Origin: an uncultured Acidobacteriia bacterium
GTDB taxonomy: Bacteria; Acidobacteriota; Terriglobia; Bryobacterales; Bryobacteraceae
DNA: 62,545 nucleotides
Assembly: GCA_903923395.1 (NCBI GenBank)
Contig: CAIXXM010000086.1
Coordinates: forward strand, 1 to 62,545
Direction: 5' to 3'
Shown here one piece after another: positions 53,945-62,419 of the stretch (its first letter is position 1; each line of letters starts with the position of its first letter). The notes under the pieces are model-generated. The model did not search any database and was not told where the DNA came from. It worked only from the letters and a program-made list of their open reading frames with translations. Made by a program: the position numbers and the translations under genes.

Positions 53945-54748
53945 TTATGCTTCCTGCAGGACCGGCAAGAGTTCTGAGCCGCCCACGGTAAATTCTGCTT
54001 CGGGCTCTGGTTCGTCGAGTTTCAAATACCGCGTGTCGAGCAACCGCGAATGGTCCACGCGCCCCATCGCCCCCAGGATGTTCTCCTGCAAATGCGGATA
54101 ATCCTGCTGCCACTCCGCGAACGTGTCGCGAATGCTCCGCCGCACCGTCCCCGTCTTCTGCGAACAACCGCACGGGACGACCGTAACGCCCTTGCTCTCC
54201 ACGAACCCGCGCGTAATTTCTTCGTTCACCAGCACCAGCGGGCGGATCAGCCGGAAATCGCCTTCCTTGGACCAGGTCACCGGAGGCAGCGCACTCATGC
54301 GCCCCGTGAACATGATGTTGCGGAAGAGCGATTCACAAAAGTCATCGGCGGTGTGGCCCAGCGCGATGACATTGCAATTCAGCTCTTTTCCGATCTGGTA
54401 AACCGCACGCCGACGGAACCGGCTGCACATATCGCAGCCATGGTCAGGCTGTTCTTCGAGCAGGTCAAAGGAGGCCTTGTCTTTGTAATAGGTCCACTGG
54501 ACACCGAGGCTCTTTATGTACTCCCCAATAGGAGCGACCGGAGCGAGGAACTTGCCCTGCTCAACGGTGAATGCCTGGACCGTGAAATCGATTGGAGCGC
54601 GCTTTTGGAGCAGGAGCAGGGCTTCGAGCAAAGTGACCGAATCCTTGCCGCCGGAGACACCGACCGCAATCCGATCCCCCTCGCGGATCATCTTGAAGCG
54701 CCCAACGGCCTCGCCAACCTTCCGCAGTAATGCTTTTTCGAAGTCCAC
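53945..54748 (-). CDS. ttcA: tRNA 2-thiocytidine biosynthesis protein
   Basis: A 267-residue PP-loop enzyme that thiolates cytidine-32 of some tRNAs. The PP-loop SGGKDS is at 32-37. Cysteines of the CxxC pair (C106, C109) and the later cluster PCGCS (C194, C196) fit iron-sulfur binding. It heads the ttcA-ABC-F-queA operon. The acidic C-terminal extension after residue 240 is longer than needed for the fold. Confidence 0.9.
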   Translation of the reverse strand: MDFEKALLRKVGEAVGRFKMIREGDRIAVGVSGGKDSVTLLEALLLLQKRAPIDFTVQAFTVEQGKFLAPVAPIGEYIKSLGVQWTYYKDKASFDLLEEQPDHGCDMCSRFRRRAVYQIGKELNCNVIALGHTADDFCESLFRNIMFTGRMSALPPVTWSKEGDFRLIRPLVLVNEEITRGFVESKGVTVVPCGCSQKTGTVRRSIRDTFAEWQQDYPHLQENILGAMGRVDHSRLLDTRYLKLDEPEPEAEFTVGGSELLPVLQEA

Positions 54749-54766
54749 TAGAGTAATTCTAGCGTG

Positions 54767-54886
54767 TCAGCGGGATTTTTCGATGTGTTTGAGGTAGGCG
54801 CCGGTCAGTAGCAAAGCGGAGCCGATGCGCCCGATACGGTCACTCTGTCCCAGTTGTCTGCCTGTGCACTCGCGGATAAGTCGCTC
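54767..54886 (-). pseudogene. Gene fragment ending in a tail shared with the nearby coiled-coil gene
   Basis: One minus-strand frame without a start codon ends ALLLTGAYLKHIEKSR. The last residues match the end of the protein at 55440 (LKHIEESR), and the DNA around both stops is also similar. A different short frame starts at the hicA stop but does not look protein-like. I read this as a decayed 3' end. Confidence 0.4.
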
Positions 54887-54887
54887 A

Positions 54888-55100
54888 TCACATATCCTCC
54901 GGCATCAATCCCGTCTTCTTTGCAATCCTGGCCATCATTTTCGGACCCAATTCCTGCCTATCGTGGAACGAGAACGGGTAGTCAGGCCAGCCATCCCGCT
55001 TCAAAATCTTGTGTGATCCAACGGTGCGGTCATGCCGCCATCCGATTCGCTGTGGCGCGGCAAGTACGCGTCGCGCTTTGGCAGAATGCCATAAACTCAT
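54888..55100 (-). CDS. hicA: HicA-like toxin
   Basis: A 70-residue double-stranded-RNA-binding-fold protein. The N-terminal helix plus QRIGWRHDRTVGSHKILKRD matches the HicA pattern, with the functional histidine in GSHKI. LGPKMMARIAKKTGLMPEDM closes the fold. HicA toxins cleave mRNA and are neutralised by HicB. The start overlaps the stop of the antitoxin gene (ATGA). Confidence 0.8.
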   Translation of the reverse strand: MSLWHSAKARRVLAAPQRIGWRHDRTVGSHKILKRDGWPDYPFSFHDRQELGPKMMARIAKKTGLMPEDM

Positions 55101-55303
55101 GCAGCCAGATCAAATGTGGCAGCAGCACAATCCGCGGGCAGTTCGCCGTGAGCGATCCGGTCCGCAACAATCTGCCGGGCGGTACGCTGCGCCCGCTCGA
55201 CCGCATCCTGCTCCGACTCGCCGTACAACAGGATGTTCAGCTCCGGCACCTCAGCAATCCAGCGCCCATCAACCTCGCGTTCCAGTTCGATTGTCAACTT
55301 CAT
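55097..55303 (-). CDS. hicB: HicB-like antitoxin
   Basis: A 68-residue partial RNase-H-like fold (IELEREVDGRWIAEVPELNI, then DAVERAQRTARQIVADRIAH). It lacks the C-terminal DNA-binding domain of longer HicB, which is common in small antitoxins. It precedes hicA, the antitoxin-first order. Its regulator, if any, is not visible. Confidence 0.8.
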   Translation of the reverse strand: MKLTIELEREVDGRWIAEVPELNILLYGESEQDAVERAQRTARQIVADRIAHGELPADCAAATFDLAA

Positions 55304-55321
55304 AACCCAATATTACGCCGA

Positions 55322-55423
55322 TTAATGCCGCTCAGCCGCGCGAAGGAATATGTCTTGTTCGTCAGCGTTCGGATACATGGCGCGCAAGTCTGCGATCTGC
55401 ATCCTCTCCTGCAATTCGCGCAA
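55322..55423 (-). pseudogene. Short C-terminal fragment of a conserved hypothetical protein
   Basis: The frame ends RMQIADLRAMYPNADEQDIF, then a few residues and TAA. This tail resembles the end of a family of short uncharacterised bacterial proteins (pattern of Arg, Pro, Ala, Glu and a final Arg). No good ATG with spacing exists. A TTG at 55423 is possible. It follows the coiled-coil gene by about 20 bp. Confidence 0.35.
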
Positions 55424-55439
55424 CTCAAAGCTCCGAATG

Positions 55440-55721
55440 TCAGCGCGATTCTTCGATGTGTTTCAGCCGGGCGTCGAAGACTTGCTCCATCCGAAACATC
55501 TCAGACCGGAGCAAATCGCGGGTATCGAGAATTTTGCGGTCTGTGTCGTCAAATCGCCGGTTCACGTCAGCGCGGAACTCGGAAAGCCGGACATTCATAT
55601 CTCCCAGCCGCGAGTTCATATCCCCCAGACGGGCGTTGTTTACAAGGATGCCGATGACAACGGCGATTGTCGGAAACGCAACACTGGCGAGTGCGGTCAC
55701 GAGTTGGGCGTCGAATACCAT
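55440..55721 (-). CDS. Small membrane-anchored coiled-coil protein
   Basis: A 93-residue protein. The N-terminal hydrophobic segment (VTALASVAFPTIAVVIGILV) is followed by a coiled coil with the repeats RLGDMNSRLGDMNVRL. The tail is basic (ARLKHIEESR). Similar short proteins occur near mobile or toxin-antitoxin loci. An upstream ATG at 55763 is an alternative. It lies beside HicBA. Confidence 0.6.
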   Translation of the reverse strand: MVFDAQLVTALASVAFPTIAVVIGILVNNARLGDMNSRLGDMNVRLSEFRADVNRRFDDTDRKILDTRDLLRSEMFRMEQVFDARLKHIEESR

Positions 55722-55763
55722 GCCTGCACTCAATCTACCAAATTGCGCGGCAATTCGAGGCAT

Positions 55764-56083
55764 ACAGTCTTGTCTAACGCCAGATGAGCCTGAGCGGTGG
55801 GAAGAGCATGCTGGGGATTGCTGATCACCTTGAAAGATGAAGACCGATTGAGCCCGGGCGCGATTCCATGCCGGTGCGCGACATTATTCTCTAATGCCGG
55901 ACCGCTACCAAATCCGAGCTTAAGACTCAAGCCTGGAGAAAGAAGGTTAGGGACCACTTGAGGGCGAAGGATTGGTCAAACCTCCGAATCGCAGAATTCT
56001 TTGAGCGACAAGACAATAGGGAAGAGCCTTATGGCTTCTAGTCCAATTCTATCGGGTATGAAATGAAGTCAACCTGCTCACCC
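55764..56083. other. 320-bp region with no supportable gene
   Basis: Short frames on both strands lack start signals and family resemblance. The base composition looks more AT-rich than in neighbouring genes. It may be decayed coding sequence, like the fragments on the other side of HicBA. Confidence 0.4.
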
Positions 56084-57961
56084 CTACCAGATATAATCCT
56101 TAGCCAACTCCCGCTTGTCATACCCATCCAGCACATGCACCACCCGTAACTTCTTCATCGTCACCGGCGATAACTGCCCAATCGGGATATACACAATGTT
56201 CCGCCCAAAACGGGACGCGATGTTCCGGAAGATACTCCGCGGCGGTTTCGCTGCCACATACACCACAAACTTCTGCAGCGAATAATCCAGACCGGCAAGT
56301 AACAACCGTTCCGCCTTCGTCTCCGCGAAATCATAATCCGGATCCGACCACACATCATACATACGCCGCGCCGGCAGACTCATCAGAAACCCGCCATACT
56401 CCGCACGCCCAATCCCCGGACCCACCATATGTTCAAACGGCGGCGTCGAGTAATAGGCCATGTCGCTCTCATTTTGATGTTCACCGAGCCAGGTCGTCAT
56501 ATACTCATAACGCCCATCGCGGTCCTCATCAAAAATCACCACGACGCTACCCACATCCCCATGCGTCTTTCTTTGATTCCGCACATAGATCTTCCCCTCA
56601 TGCCAGTTCCGGATCGTCTCCCGCAAATCAATCCCGTCCAGCAGGGAAGTAGTAAATGGTTCAATCGTCGAACGCTCTTCAGAAACCGCGCTCTTGCCCT
56701 TCTTCTTGAGATATCTTCCGAAGTCCTCAATGATCAAATCTTCCGGAGGATAAGAGCAGATGCTCGCCCCGTTGAGTTCCTTCGCCCACTCACCCGGAAC
56801 CTTCTCTTTTTTGCGCTTCTTAAGATTCGGAACCCCCATACGCCGCTTCATACTCGGCAAACGCCGGCGCAAACGGATACGGCGGGTATTCATCCAGATC
56901 TCTTCGCCGGAGATATTCACTGTCTCCAGATCATTCTCCGTCTGCTGATTGGCGTAGCGGGTTGCAGTTTCCCATAAGTCCCAGGCATAGTTCTCATCCA
57001 CAATGCCGCGGGCCGCCATGGTCAGATCGTGTAGCGTCGCAGCCAGCATGTGGTCAGTGAACGCCAGATTCGCACTGTATCTGGCCAGCTGCACACGCTG
57101 CCAGCCATGTAACTTCTCACCGGTGTTCAGCTCATAAGAAACACCGGCTTCTTTGAACAAACGCATCTGGACCTGCAGGCGGTCAATGCTCTGGTGGTCT
57201 TCCAGTTCGCTGCGGTATTCCTCATACCGCTCCTGCAGATATGGATATTCAGTGAGGATTTCACCCAGGCAATCCGGATGCGGATTGATCAGCGCAATGC
57301 CCTCGCGCAGCCGCCGCTTCGGCTCCATCTGCGGCTCTTCCATCGCATCCAGAATTGGATCGAGCAGGTTCAGCGAAACAACAGCCAACACTTGCGCGGA
57401 AGGGTCAAGCCCCTGTAACTTCCAGGCCACACCGCGCGCATAACTTTCCATCTCCTCATTGCGCTCCTGCGGGTGAAGCCGGTAAGCTTCCACATACTGC
57501 TCAAGCGAAATCGTCCGCAGCGCGTAAGTGTCCGGATAGGAGTCGTATAAGTGCGGGCGCTCACTGGAGTCAGGGTCCGCGAAGACAAGATCTGCGTGCA
57601 CTTCGCCCGCCGTCCGGATCGCTTCCACGAAGGGATCGCACGGTTCCACAGGCACATATACGGCCTGATCATCTTCTTCCTGATCCTGCAAACCCGAACT
57701 GCCCAGGGGCTTGTGTTTGTACTCCGTGTCGTTGTAGAAGATGACCGATATCTCCGGCAGCCGCCGGACAGCATCCAGATACACTAACTCCAGCGTATCC
57801 GGCAGTTCCACCACCACGACATCCGGGCATTCTTCAATAATCCGGCGCCGCACTTCGGCCGCGAATTCCATGCGCCCGGGCACCACCGGCAGATAGTGAA
57901 TCCTGCCGCGCTTCAAGCTCCCCGCAACTTCAGGAAAGAATGATCCGGGATCTGCGGACAT
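56084..57961 (-). CDS. Large uncharacterised protein coupled to a MoxR ATPase
   Basis: A 625-residue predicted cytoplasmic protein. The first 150 residues resemble TraB/PrgY- or DUF5682-like folds (ECPDVVVVELPDTLELVYL). The centre is helical and charged. The C-terminal 150 residues contain a strand-rich block (GSVVVIFDEDRDGRYEYMTT) and end GYDKRELAKDYIW. No catalytic motif is certain. Its start lies inside the end of the MoxR gene (32-bp overlap), implying coupled translation. It may be the partner or substrate adaptor of that ATPase, which is inference. A start six codons earlier is possible. Confidence 0.72.
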   Translation of the reverse strand: MSADPGSFFPEVAGSLKRGRIHYLPVVPGRMEFAAEVRRRIIEECPDVVVVELPDTLELVYLDAVRRLPEISVIFYNDTEYKHKPLGSSGLQDQEEDDQAVYVPVEPCDPFVEAIRTAGEVHADLVFADPDSSERPHLYDSYPDTYALRTISLEQYVEAYRLHPQERNEEMESYARGVAWKLQGLDPSAQVLAVVSLNLLDPILDAMEEPQMEPKRRLREGIALINPHPDCLGEILTEYPYLQERYEEYRSELEDHQSIDRLQVQMRLFKEAGVSYELNTGEKLHGWQRVQLARYSANLAFTDHMLAATLHDLTMAARGIVDENYAWDLWETATRYANQQTENDLETVNISGEEIWMNTRRIRLRRRLPSMKRRMGVPNLKKRKKEKVPGEWAKELNGASICSYPPEDLIIEDFGRYLKKKGKSAVSEERSTIEPFTTSLLDGIDLRETIRNWHEGKIYVRNQRKTHGDVGSVVVIFDEDRDGRYEYMTTWLGEHQNESDMAYYSTPPFEHMVGPGIGRAEYGGFLMSLPARRMYDVWSDPDYDFAETKAERLLLAGLDYSLQKFVVYVAAKPPRSIFRNIASRFGRNIVYIPIGQLSPVTMKKLRVVHVLDGYDKRELAKDYIW

Positions 57962-58772
57962 AGCGCAGCGCCTCCTCACCCAGCGTTTCGGTCAGGGCAG
58001 TTTCGAGTGCCGTGCGTTCCTGCTCGGCTGAGGTCGCCAGGCTGCGCAACTTCAAGGCATAGCGGACAATGTTGATCCCGTCACGCACACTATAGCGTTC
58101 ATCCGCCGCATGCGCCTGTTGCAGGAAAGCCGTGACATACTCGAGCACGCTGTCTTCCGCGAACGGAATATTCTCCCGCAGGATCTGCATTTCTTCCTGC
58201 TGCTCCGGAAAGTCGATCAGGATTTGCGGCTGCAACCGCGAGTGAATGTACTCCGGCAACTCGAACGTGGAGGAGTCATCGTTCATCGTTGTCACCAGGC
58301 GGAAGTTGTCATGCGCCTTGATCTTGACGCCGGCCACAACGCTTTCCACATAGCGGCGGTTATCCAGCAGAGGAGCCAGACTCGCCCAGCTCTTCTCGCT
58401 CATGCGGTTGCCTTCGTCAAGGATCGCCACACCGCCCGTGATCATGGCTGTCAGCAGCGGACTCGCCACATAACGCAACTTGCCGGCACCCTCAATCACA
58501 GGGGAAACCAGCAGATCTTCCGGCCTGGTATCCAGCGTGGCCTGCATGATGTAGACATCACGGCCCATCCGCTTCGCAGCGGCATAAGCCAGCGTGGTCT
58601 TGCCCACACCCGGTTTCCCGATCAACCGCGGGTTCATCGGCAGGTCCTGCTCAGAGATCACAAGCCATGCCGCCAGCAACTGCCGCATATACTCTTCCTG
58701 GCCTACCCAGCGGACGTTCAGGACGTCGGGGTGTGCAAGGTGCAGCGTGACGCCTTCGATTTCAACTTTCAT
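57930..58772 (-). CDS. MoxR-type AAA ATPase
   Basis: A 280-residue AAA+ protein of the MoxR/RavA group. Walker A GKPGVGKT is at 52-59 and Walker B is AILDEGNRMS, followed by LVTTMNDDSSTFELPEYIHS (sensor 1 region). MoxR proteins act as chaperones, often beside a VWA-domain protein. Here no VWA gene is adjacent, and the downstream partner is a 625-residue unknown protein. It follows the TIGR03790-like gene by 36 bp. Confidence 0.88.
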   Translation of the reverse strand: MKVEIEGVTLHLAHPDVLNVRWVGQEEYMRQLLAAWLVISEQDLPMNPRLIGKPGVGKTTLAYAAAKRMGRDVYIMQATLDTRPEDLLVSPVIEGAGKLRYVASPLLTAMITGGVAILDEGNRMSEKSWASLAPLLDNRRYVESVVAGVKIKAHDNFRLVTTMNDDSSTFELPEYIHSRLQPQILIDFPEQQEEMQILRENIPFAEDSVLEYVTAFLQQAHAADERYSVRDGINIVRYALKLRSLATSAEQERTALETALTETLGEEALRYVRRSRIILS

Positions 58773-58808
58773 TTGTCTTTTAATTGTAGCGGTTTGCGGA
58801 GGAACCGC

Positions 58809-59903
58809 TCATTGCAAACGGCAGAACGGGTCGCCGACGACGATATTCTGCCAGCTCAAGCCGGGAATCGCCATGTAGAAGCTGTCAGCGAGATTGCGTC
58901 CGGAGTAGTAGGCGGGCAGGACGAAATCGGGTCTCGCGATCAAGTGGAGAAACGGTTCATTCACATGCCCGGTGCCGCCGGTGGCACCTTCGTGGATGTA
59001 GTCAGCCAGCAGCGTTTGCGGTTGTCCGGCGAAGAACGTAGACGGGTTGTCTTTGTAGCTGCCGATATTCCACTTATCCGGCGGGCGCGCGAACGTGCGT
59101 GCGTTCGTGGAAACGAACTCGCTGACAATTGCCCCCGGCAGCCACTGGAATCCCAGGAAACGGTCATGGCGGTCGAAGTCATTGGAACCCCAGGCCGCAT
59201 AGGCAATCACGTCCTTGATGCCTTTGAGAACCTTCGGAGTCTCATCCATCACAAGCCGGTCCGGAGGGATCAGCAATGAGGCGGCCCGCAGCCAGTGGTT
59301 GCCGTCCGTGGCCTCATTCGCGCGCAGGTCGATCACAACTTTGCCCCGGTTCTTCGCGATCAAAGCCTTATCGATGATTCCTTTGGCTTCCTCCAGACTG
59401 TAGGCAGCGATCCGGGTCACCATGTACATGGGGAACTGCGGATGCGTGAAGGGTGCATCGCGCTGGCGGAAGTAGGGGTTCGGGATGATGCCATCCAGGG
59501 GCAGCGTTGCGCCCTTCAGTCTCTGGTAGAGCAGTGTAAGTTCGGAATCCACCGCCCCGCCATCGTTCTGTAATCCCGTCTTCACTCCGGTGATCTGCAG
59601 CGGAACCCCCTGCATCATCACGATGTAGAGAACCTTCTCCTCCAGATGACGGGTGCGAAGGCAAACTCCCACCGGCTTCTCAATTTGCAGAGTGTAAGTT
59701 TTCCGGTCAATGACTTCCACGGGCGCGGTATCAATGGTGCATATGTTGGCCGCGGGAATCGCGCGCTTCCTGGCGTAATATTCGCCCAACAGTTTCGATG
59801 ACGCCGATTGTTTGTTCACAACCACCAGCACTTCGGCGGGTGTCTGCGCGCAGGCGCCAGCCACGATCACAAACAGAGCGGAAATGAGCAGCCTTCGGGT
59901 CAC
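58809..59903 (-). CDS. Secreted TIGR03790-like protein
   Basis: A 364-residue exported protein with a signal peptide (LLISALFVIVAGACAQ). Conserved blocks include VLVVVNKQSASSKLLGEYYA, CTIDTAPVEVIDR, YIVMMQGVPLQI and AYAAWGSNDFDRHDRF. The family is uncharacterised and known mainly from Acidobacteria and myxobacteria. The start is GTG. With the MoxR ATPase and the large unknown protein it forms an apparent three-gene operon. Confidence 0.82.
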   Translation of the reverse strand: MTRRLLISALFVIVAGACAQTPAEVLVVVNKQSASSKLLGEYYARKRAIPAANICTIDTAPVEVIDRKTYTLQIEKPVGVCLRTRHLEEKVLYIVMMQGVPLQITGVKTGLQNDGGAVDSELTLLYQRLKGATLPLDGIIPNPYFRQRDAPFTHPQFPMYMVTRIAAYSLEEAKGIIDKALIAKNRGKVVIDLRANEATDGNHWLRAASLLIPPDRLVMDETPKVLKGIKDVIAYAAWGSNDFDRHDRFLGFQWLPGAIVSEFVSTNARTFARPPDKWNIGSYKDNPSTFFAGQPQTLLADYIHEGATGGTGHVNEPFLHLIARPDFVLPAYYSGRNLADSFYMAIPGLSWQNIVVGDPFCRLQ

Positions 59904-59912
59904 CAGGCTGTC

Positions 59913-59984
59913 CTACGCAACCACGGCGAGGGCCACCGCGAGAATGCAAGCTCCGGTCTCAAAGAAACCAATCCTTTTGTGCAT
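59913..59984 (-). CDS. Possible 23-residue membrane peptide
   Basis: The frame reads MHKRIGFFETGACILAVAL and four more residues, then TAG. A hydrophobic helix makes up most of it. A weak AGG lies upstream. It ends 9 bp before the GTG of the TIGR03790-like gene and could be a leader peptide or a chance frame. Confidence 0.3.
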   Translation of the reverse strand: MHKRIGFFETGACILAVALAVVA

Positions 59985-60097
59985 ACACCTGATCGTAACT
60001 GGCGAAGTTTCCGGATGCAATCAGCGGCTTTGCTAAACTACAGGTCACATCGGGGAGTAGAACGGCGGAATAGCGGTTTTGCGGAACCGCAACAAGC

Positions 60098-61039
60098 ATG
60101 GATTTCGATCAGCTTCACACATTTCTCGAGATAGTCCGGCTGAAGAGCTTTTCCAAGGCCGCCCAGACGTGTTATCGCACGCAGCCCGCCATAAGTGCGC
60201 AGATCCGCCAACTGGAGCAGGAGTTGAAGTCGGAGCTGTTTGAGCGCTTCGGCAGCAGAATCTCTTTGACCACCGCTGGTAAGATCTTCGCCGAGTATGC
60301 CGAACGCATGCTCGACATGCGGCGTCAGGCCCAAAATGCGCTGAACGAACTGGAAACAACCCCGCGCGGCGAATTGGTGATCGCTGCGAATGAAGCGACT
60401 TGCATGTATGTTCTGCCCTCCGTTTTCGCGGAATACAAGCGGCAGTTTCCCGGTGTGCAATTGCAGGTCAACCGCTCCTACGGCTCACGCGTAGTGGAAG
60501 CCGTGATGGAGAATGTGGCGGATTTCGGCCTCACCCAGTTGCCCGTGCAGGAGAAGCGGGTCCAGATCGTGGACATCTACCGCGACGAAGTCCGGGCCGT
60601 GGTTCCGGCGGATCATCCGCTGGCGGACCGCCCCCGCCTGTTCTGCGAAGACATCATTCCGTATCCTCTGCTGCTGCCCCAAAAGGGCATGACGCGGACC
60701 CGTCTGAACGCCTGGTTTGAAAAGGTGGCTGACGATATTCAGATCTCGATGGAACTCGATTCCACGGAGACCATGAAGCGGTTCACCATGGCTGGGTTGG
60801 GGATCTGTTTCCAAGCCGGTGCCAACTGCCGGGACGAGGTGGCGGCTGGATTCCTGAGGACGATTCCGCTCGGTCCGGAACCCATGATCCGCAGACTTGG
60901 TCTGATCTACCGCAAAGACAAGGCTCTCTCGAAGGCCGCACTGGGCTTCATCGATGTGATCCTGGGACAGTTCGGCGCTCACTTGCCGCTCGCCTCCGCC
61001 AGCGGTGCGGCGGCTCCGGAAATTGTCGCGTTTTCCTAG
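60098..61039 (+). CDS. LysR family transcriptional regulator
   Basis: A 313-residue LysR-type regulator. The N-terminal winged helix begins MDFDQLHTFLEIVRLKSFSK, with recognition helix TQPAISAQIRQLEQEL. A periplasmic-binding-like effector domain fills about 90-295. CysB/CbbR-like proteins have similar length. It is divergent from the TIGR03790 operon and is followed after 14 bp by a zinc-ribbon gene. The target is unknown. Confidence 0.88.
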   Translation: MDFDQLHTFLEIVRLKSFSKAAQTCYRTQPAISAQIRQLEQELKSELFERFGSRISLTTAGKIFAEYAERMLDMRRQAQNALNELETTPRGELVIAANEATCMYVLPSVFAEYKRQFPGVQLQVNRSYGSRVVEAVMENVADFGLTQLPVQEKRVQIVDIYRDEVRAVVPADHPLADRPRLFCEDIIPYPLLLPQKGMTRTRLNAWFEKVADDIQISMELDSTETMKRFTMAGLGICFQAGANCRDEVAAGFLRTIPLGPEPMIRRLGLIYRKDKALSKAALGFIDVILGQFGAHLPLASASGAAAPEIVAFS

Positions 61040-61053
61040 GGCCGGTTTACCCC

Positions 61054-61458
61054 ATGACTTGCCCCCGCTGCCGGATTGAGATCGAGTTGCACTTGAGGCA
61101 ATGCCCGGCGTGTGGACTTTCCATCATGCGGTCCGTCTCCGGTGTGATGAAGACTTCCACTGTGCTGATTGCGGCTGGCGACGGGCATGAGTTCTTCCGA
61201 TCCGTGCAGGATGTTCCCCAGCCCCTGCGGCAGAAGCTCATTGAAAGCACGACGGGCACCAACAGCGGAACGATCGTGATCGCAGACAGCGAGGGACGGC
61301 GCCAACTCTCACAGGCGTTATTCCAGGCCAACGGGGAAATGCCGCAGCCGGCAAGTGCAGCGCGGCACAAACGCCTGACTTTTCTCGCCTGGATGGGTGT
61401 GGCGATGGTGCTGACACTGGCCGGTTTGTTCGCTGCCTTTTTTCCTATGCGCTGGTAA
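61054..61458 (+). CDS. Zinc-ribbon membrane protein
   Basis: A 134-residue protein with an N-terminal zinc ribbon of CxxC type (MTCPRCRIEIELHLRQCPAC). A soluble middle part follows, with a C-terminal transmembrane helix (LAWMGVAMVLTLAGLFAAFF). It is a tail-anchored arrangement. Function is unknown. It may be co-transcribed with the LysR gene. Confidence 0.72.
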   Translation: MTCPRCRIEIELHLRQCPACGLSIMRSVSGVMKTSTVLIAAGDGHEFFRSVQDVPQPLRQKLIESTTGTNSGTIVIADSEGRRQLSQALFQANGEMPQPASAARHKRLTFLAWMGVAMVLTLAGLFAAFFPMRW

Positions 61459-61485
61459 GTGGTTGCATCTGCTAAGACTATTGTC

Positions 61486-62358
61486 ATGGCAAAGGCAATT
61501 GTTTTTGGCGCGAAGGGCCAACTGGGTGTGGAGCTTTCCTCAGAACTGACCAGCAGAGGCTACGAGGTATTGACGTTCCCGCGGGGCAGTCTGGATATCA
61601 CCAATGCAGAGGCCGTGGAGATCGCAATCGCCGGAGCCGCGCCGGATTTTGTATACAATGCGGCAGCCTACAACATGGTCGATGTGGCGGAAAAGGAAGC
61701 CGCGACCGCCCTGCAGGCGAATGCCCTGGGCGTGAGGAACATCGCCATGGCCTGCCGCCAGAGTGATGTGAAGCTGGTGCACTTCTCCACGGACTATGTC
61801 TTCGACGGCACGCTCGGCCGCCCTTATGTGGAGGAAGATGTGACCCATCCACTGGGCGCTTATGCCGTGTCGAAACTGGCGGGCGAACTCTTTGCGCAGG
61901 CCTATCTCGATGACCCGTTGATCGTCCGGACCTCTGGCGTCTTCGGACCCGGGGCCTTGCGGACGGCGCGCGGCAACTTCCCGGAAGTGATGATGCGCCT
62001 GGCGCGGGAAGGCAAACCGCTGCGTGTGGTGGAAGACCATGTCGCTTCCCCCACCTATGCCCCGGCGCTGGCAACCAAGGTAATTGAACTTGCCGAAGGC
62101 GGCCACCGCGGCATCTTCCATGTGGGCGGCGGCGAACCGGTCTCCTGGTTTGCCTTCGCGAAGATGGTGCTGGACGCAGCCGGACTGCAAGCTGACCTGC
62201 AGCCGGCCGATGCGCGCGAGTACCGCACCGCGGCGAGGCGGCCGAAATATTCTGCGCTGGAGAACAAGCGGCTGGCCACTACCGGCCTGGCGCCAATGCC
62301 CCCGCTGGCCCAGACAGTGGCGGATTACATGGAGAGCCGCAAGGCGTATCTTACGTAG
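61486..62358 (+). CDS. rfbD: dTDP-4-dehydrorhamnose reductase-like SDR
   Basis: A 290-residue extended short-chain dehydrogenase. The NAD(P) motif is VFGAKGQLG, the FSTDYVFDG block is present, and the catalytic Tyr and Lys lie in GAYAVSKLAGE. It probably makes dTDP-L-rhamnose for surface polysaccharides. No other rhamnose gene is visible before the window ends. I chose the ATG giving MAKAIVFG over an upstream GTG. Confidence 0.88.
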   Translation: MAKAIVFGAKGQLGVELSSELTSRGYEVLTFPRGSLDITNAEAVEIAIAGAAPDFVYNAAAYNMVDVAEKEAATALQANALGVRNIAMACRQSDVKLVHFSTDYVFDGTLGRPYVEEDVTHPLGAYAVSKLAGELFAQAYLDDPLIVRTSGVFGPGALRTARGNFPEVMMRLAREGKPLRVVEDHVASPTYAPALATKVIELAEGGHRGIFHVGGGEPVSWFAFAKMVLDAAGLQADLQPADAREYRTAARRPKYSALENKRLATTGLAPMPPLAQTVADYMESRKAYLT

Positions 62359-62419
62359 CGGGCTTTCGAGGAATGGCGCAAAGCGGGCACAGTGAGCGCT
62401 GCGTCGAAACCCGGAAAAC

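Noticed and set aside
55730-55957. Minus-strand frame resembling a small hypothetical protein
   Set aside because: No ribosome site, no recognisable fold, and the region looks like decayed sequence.
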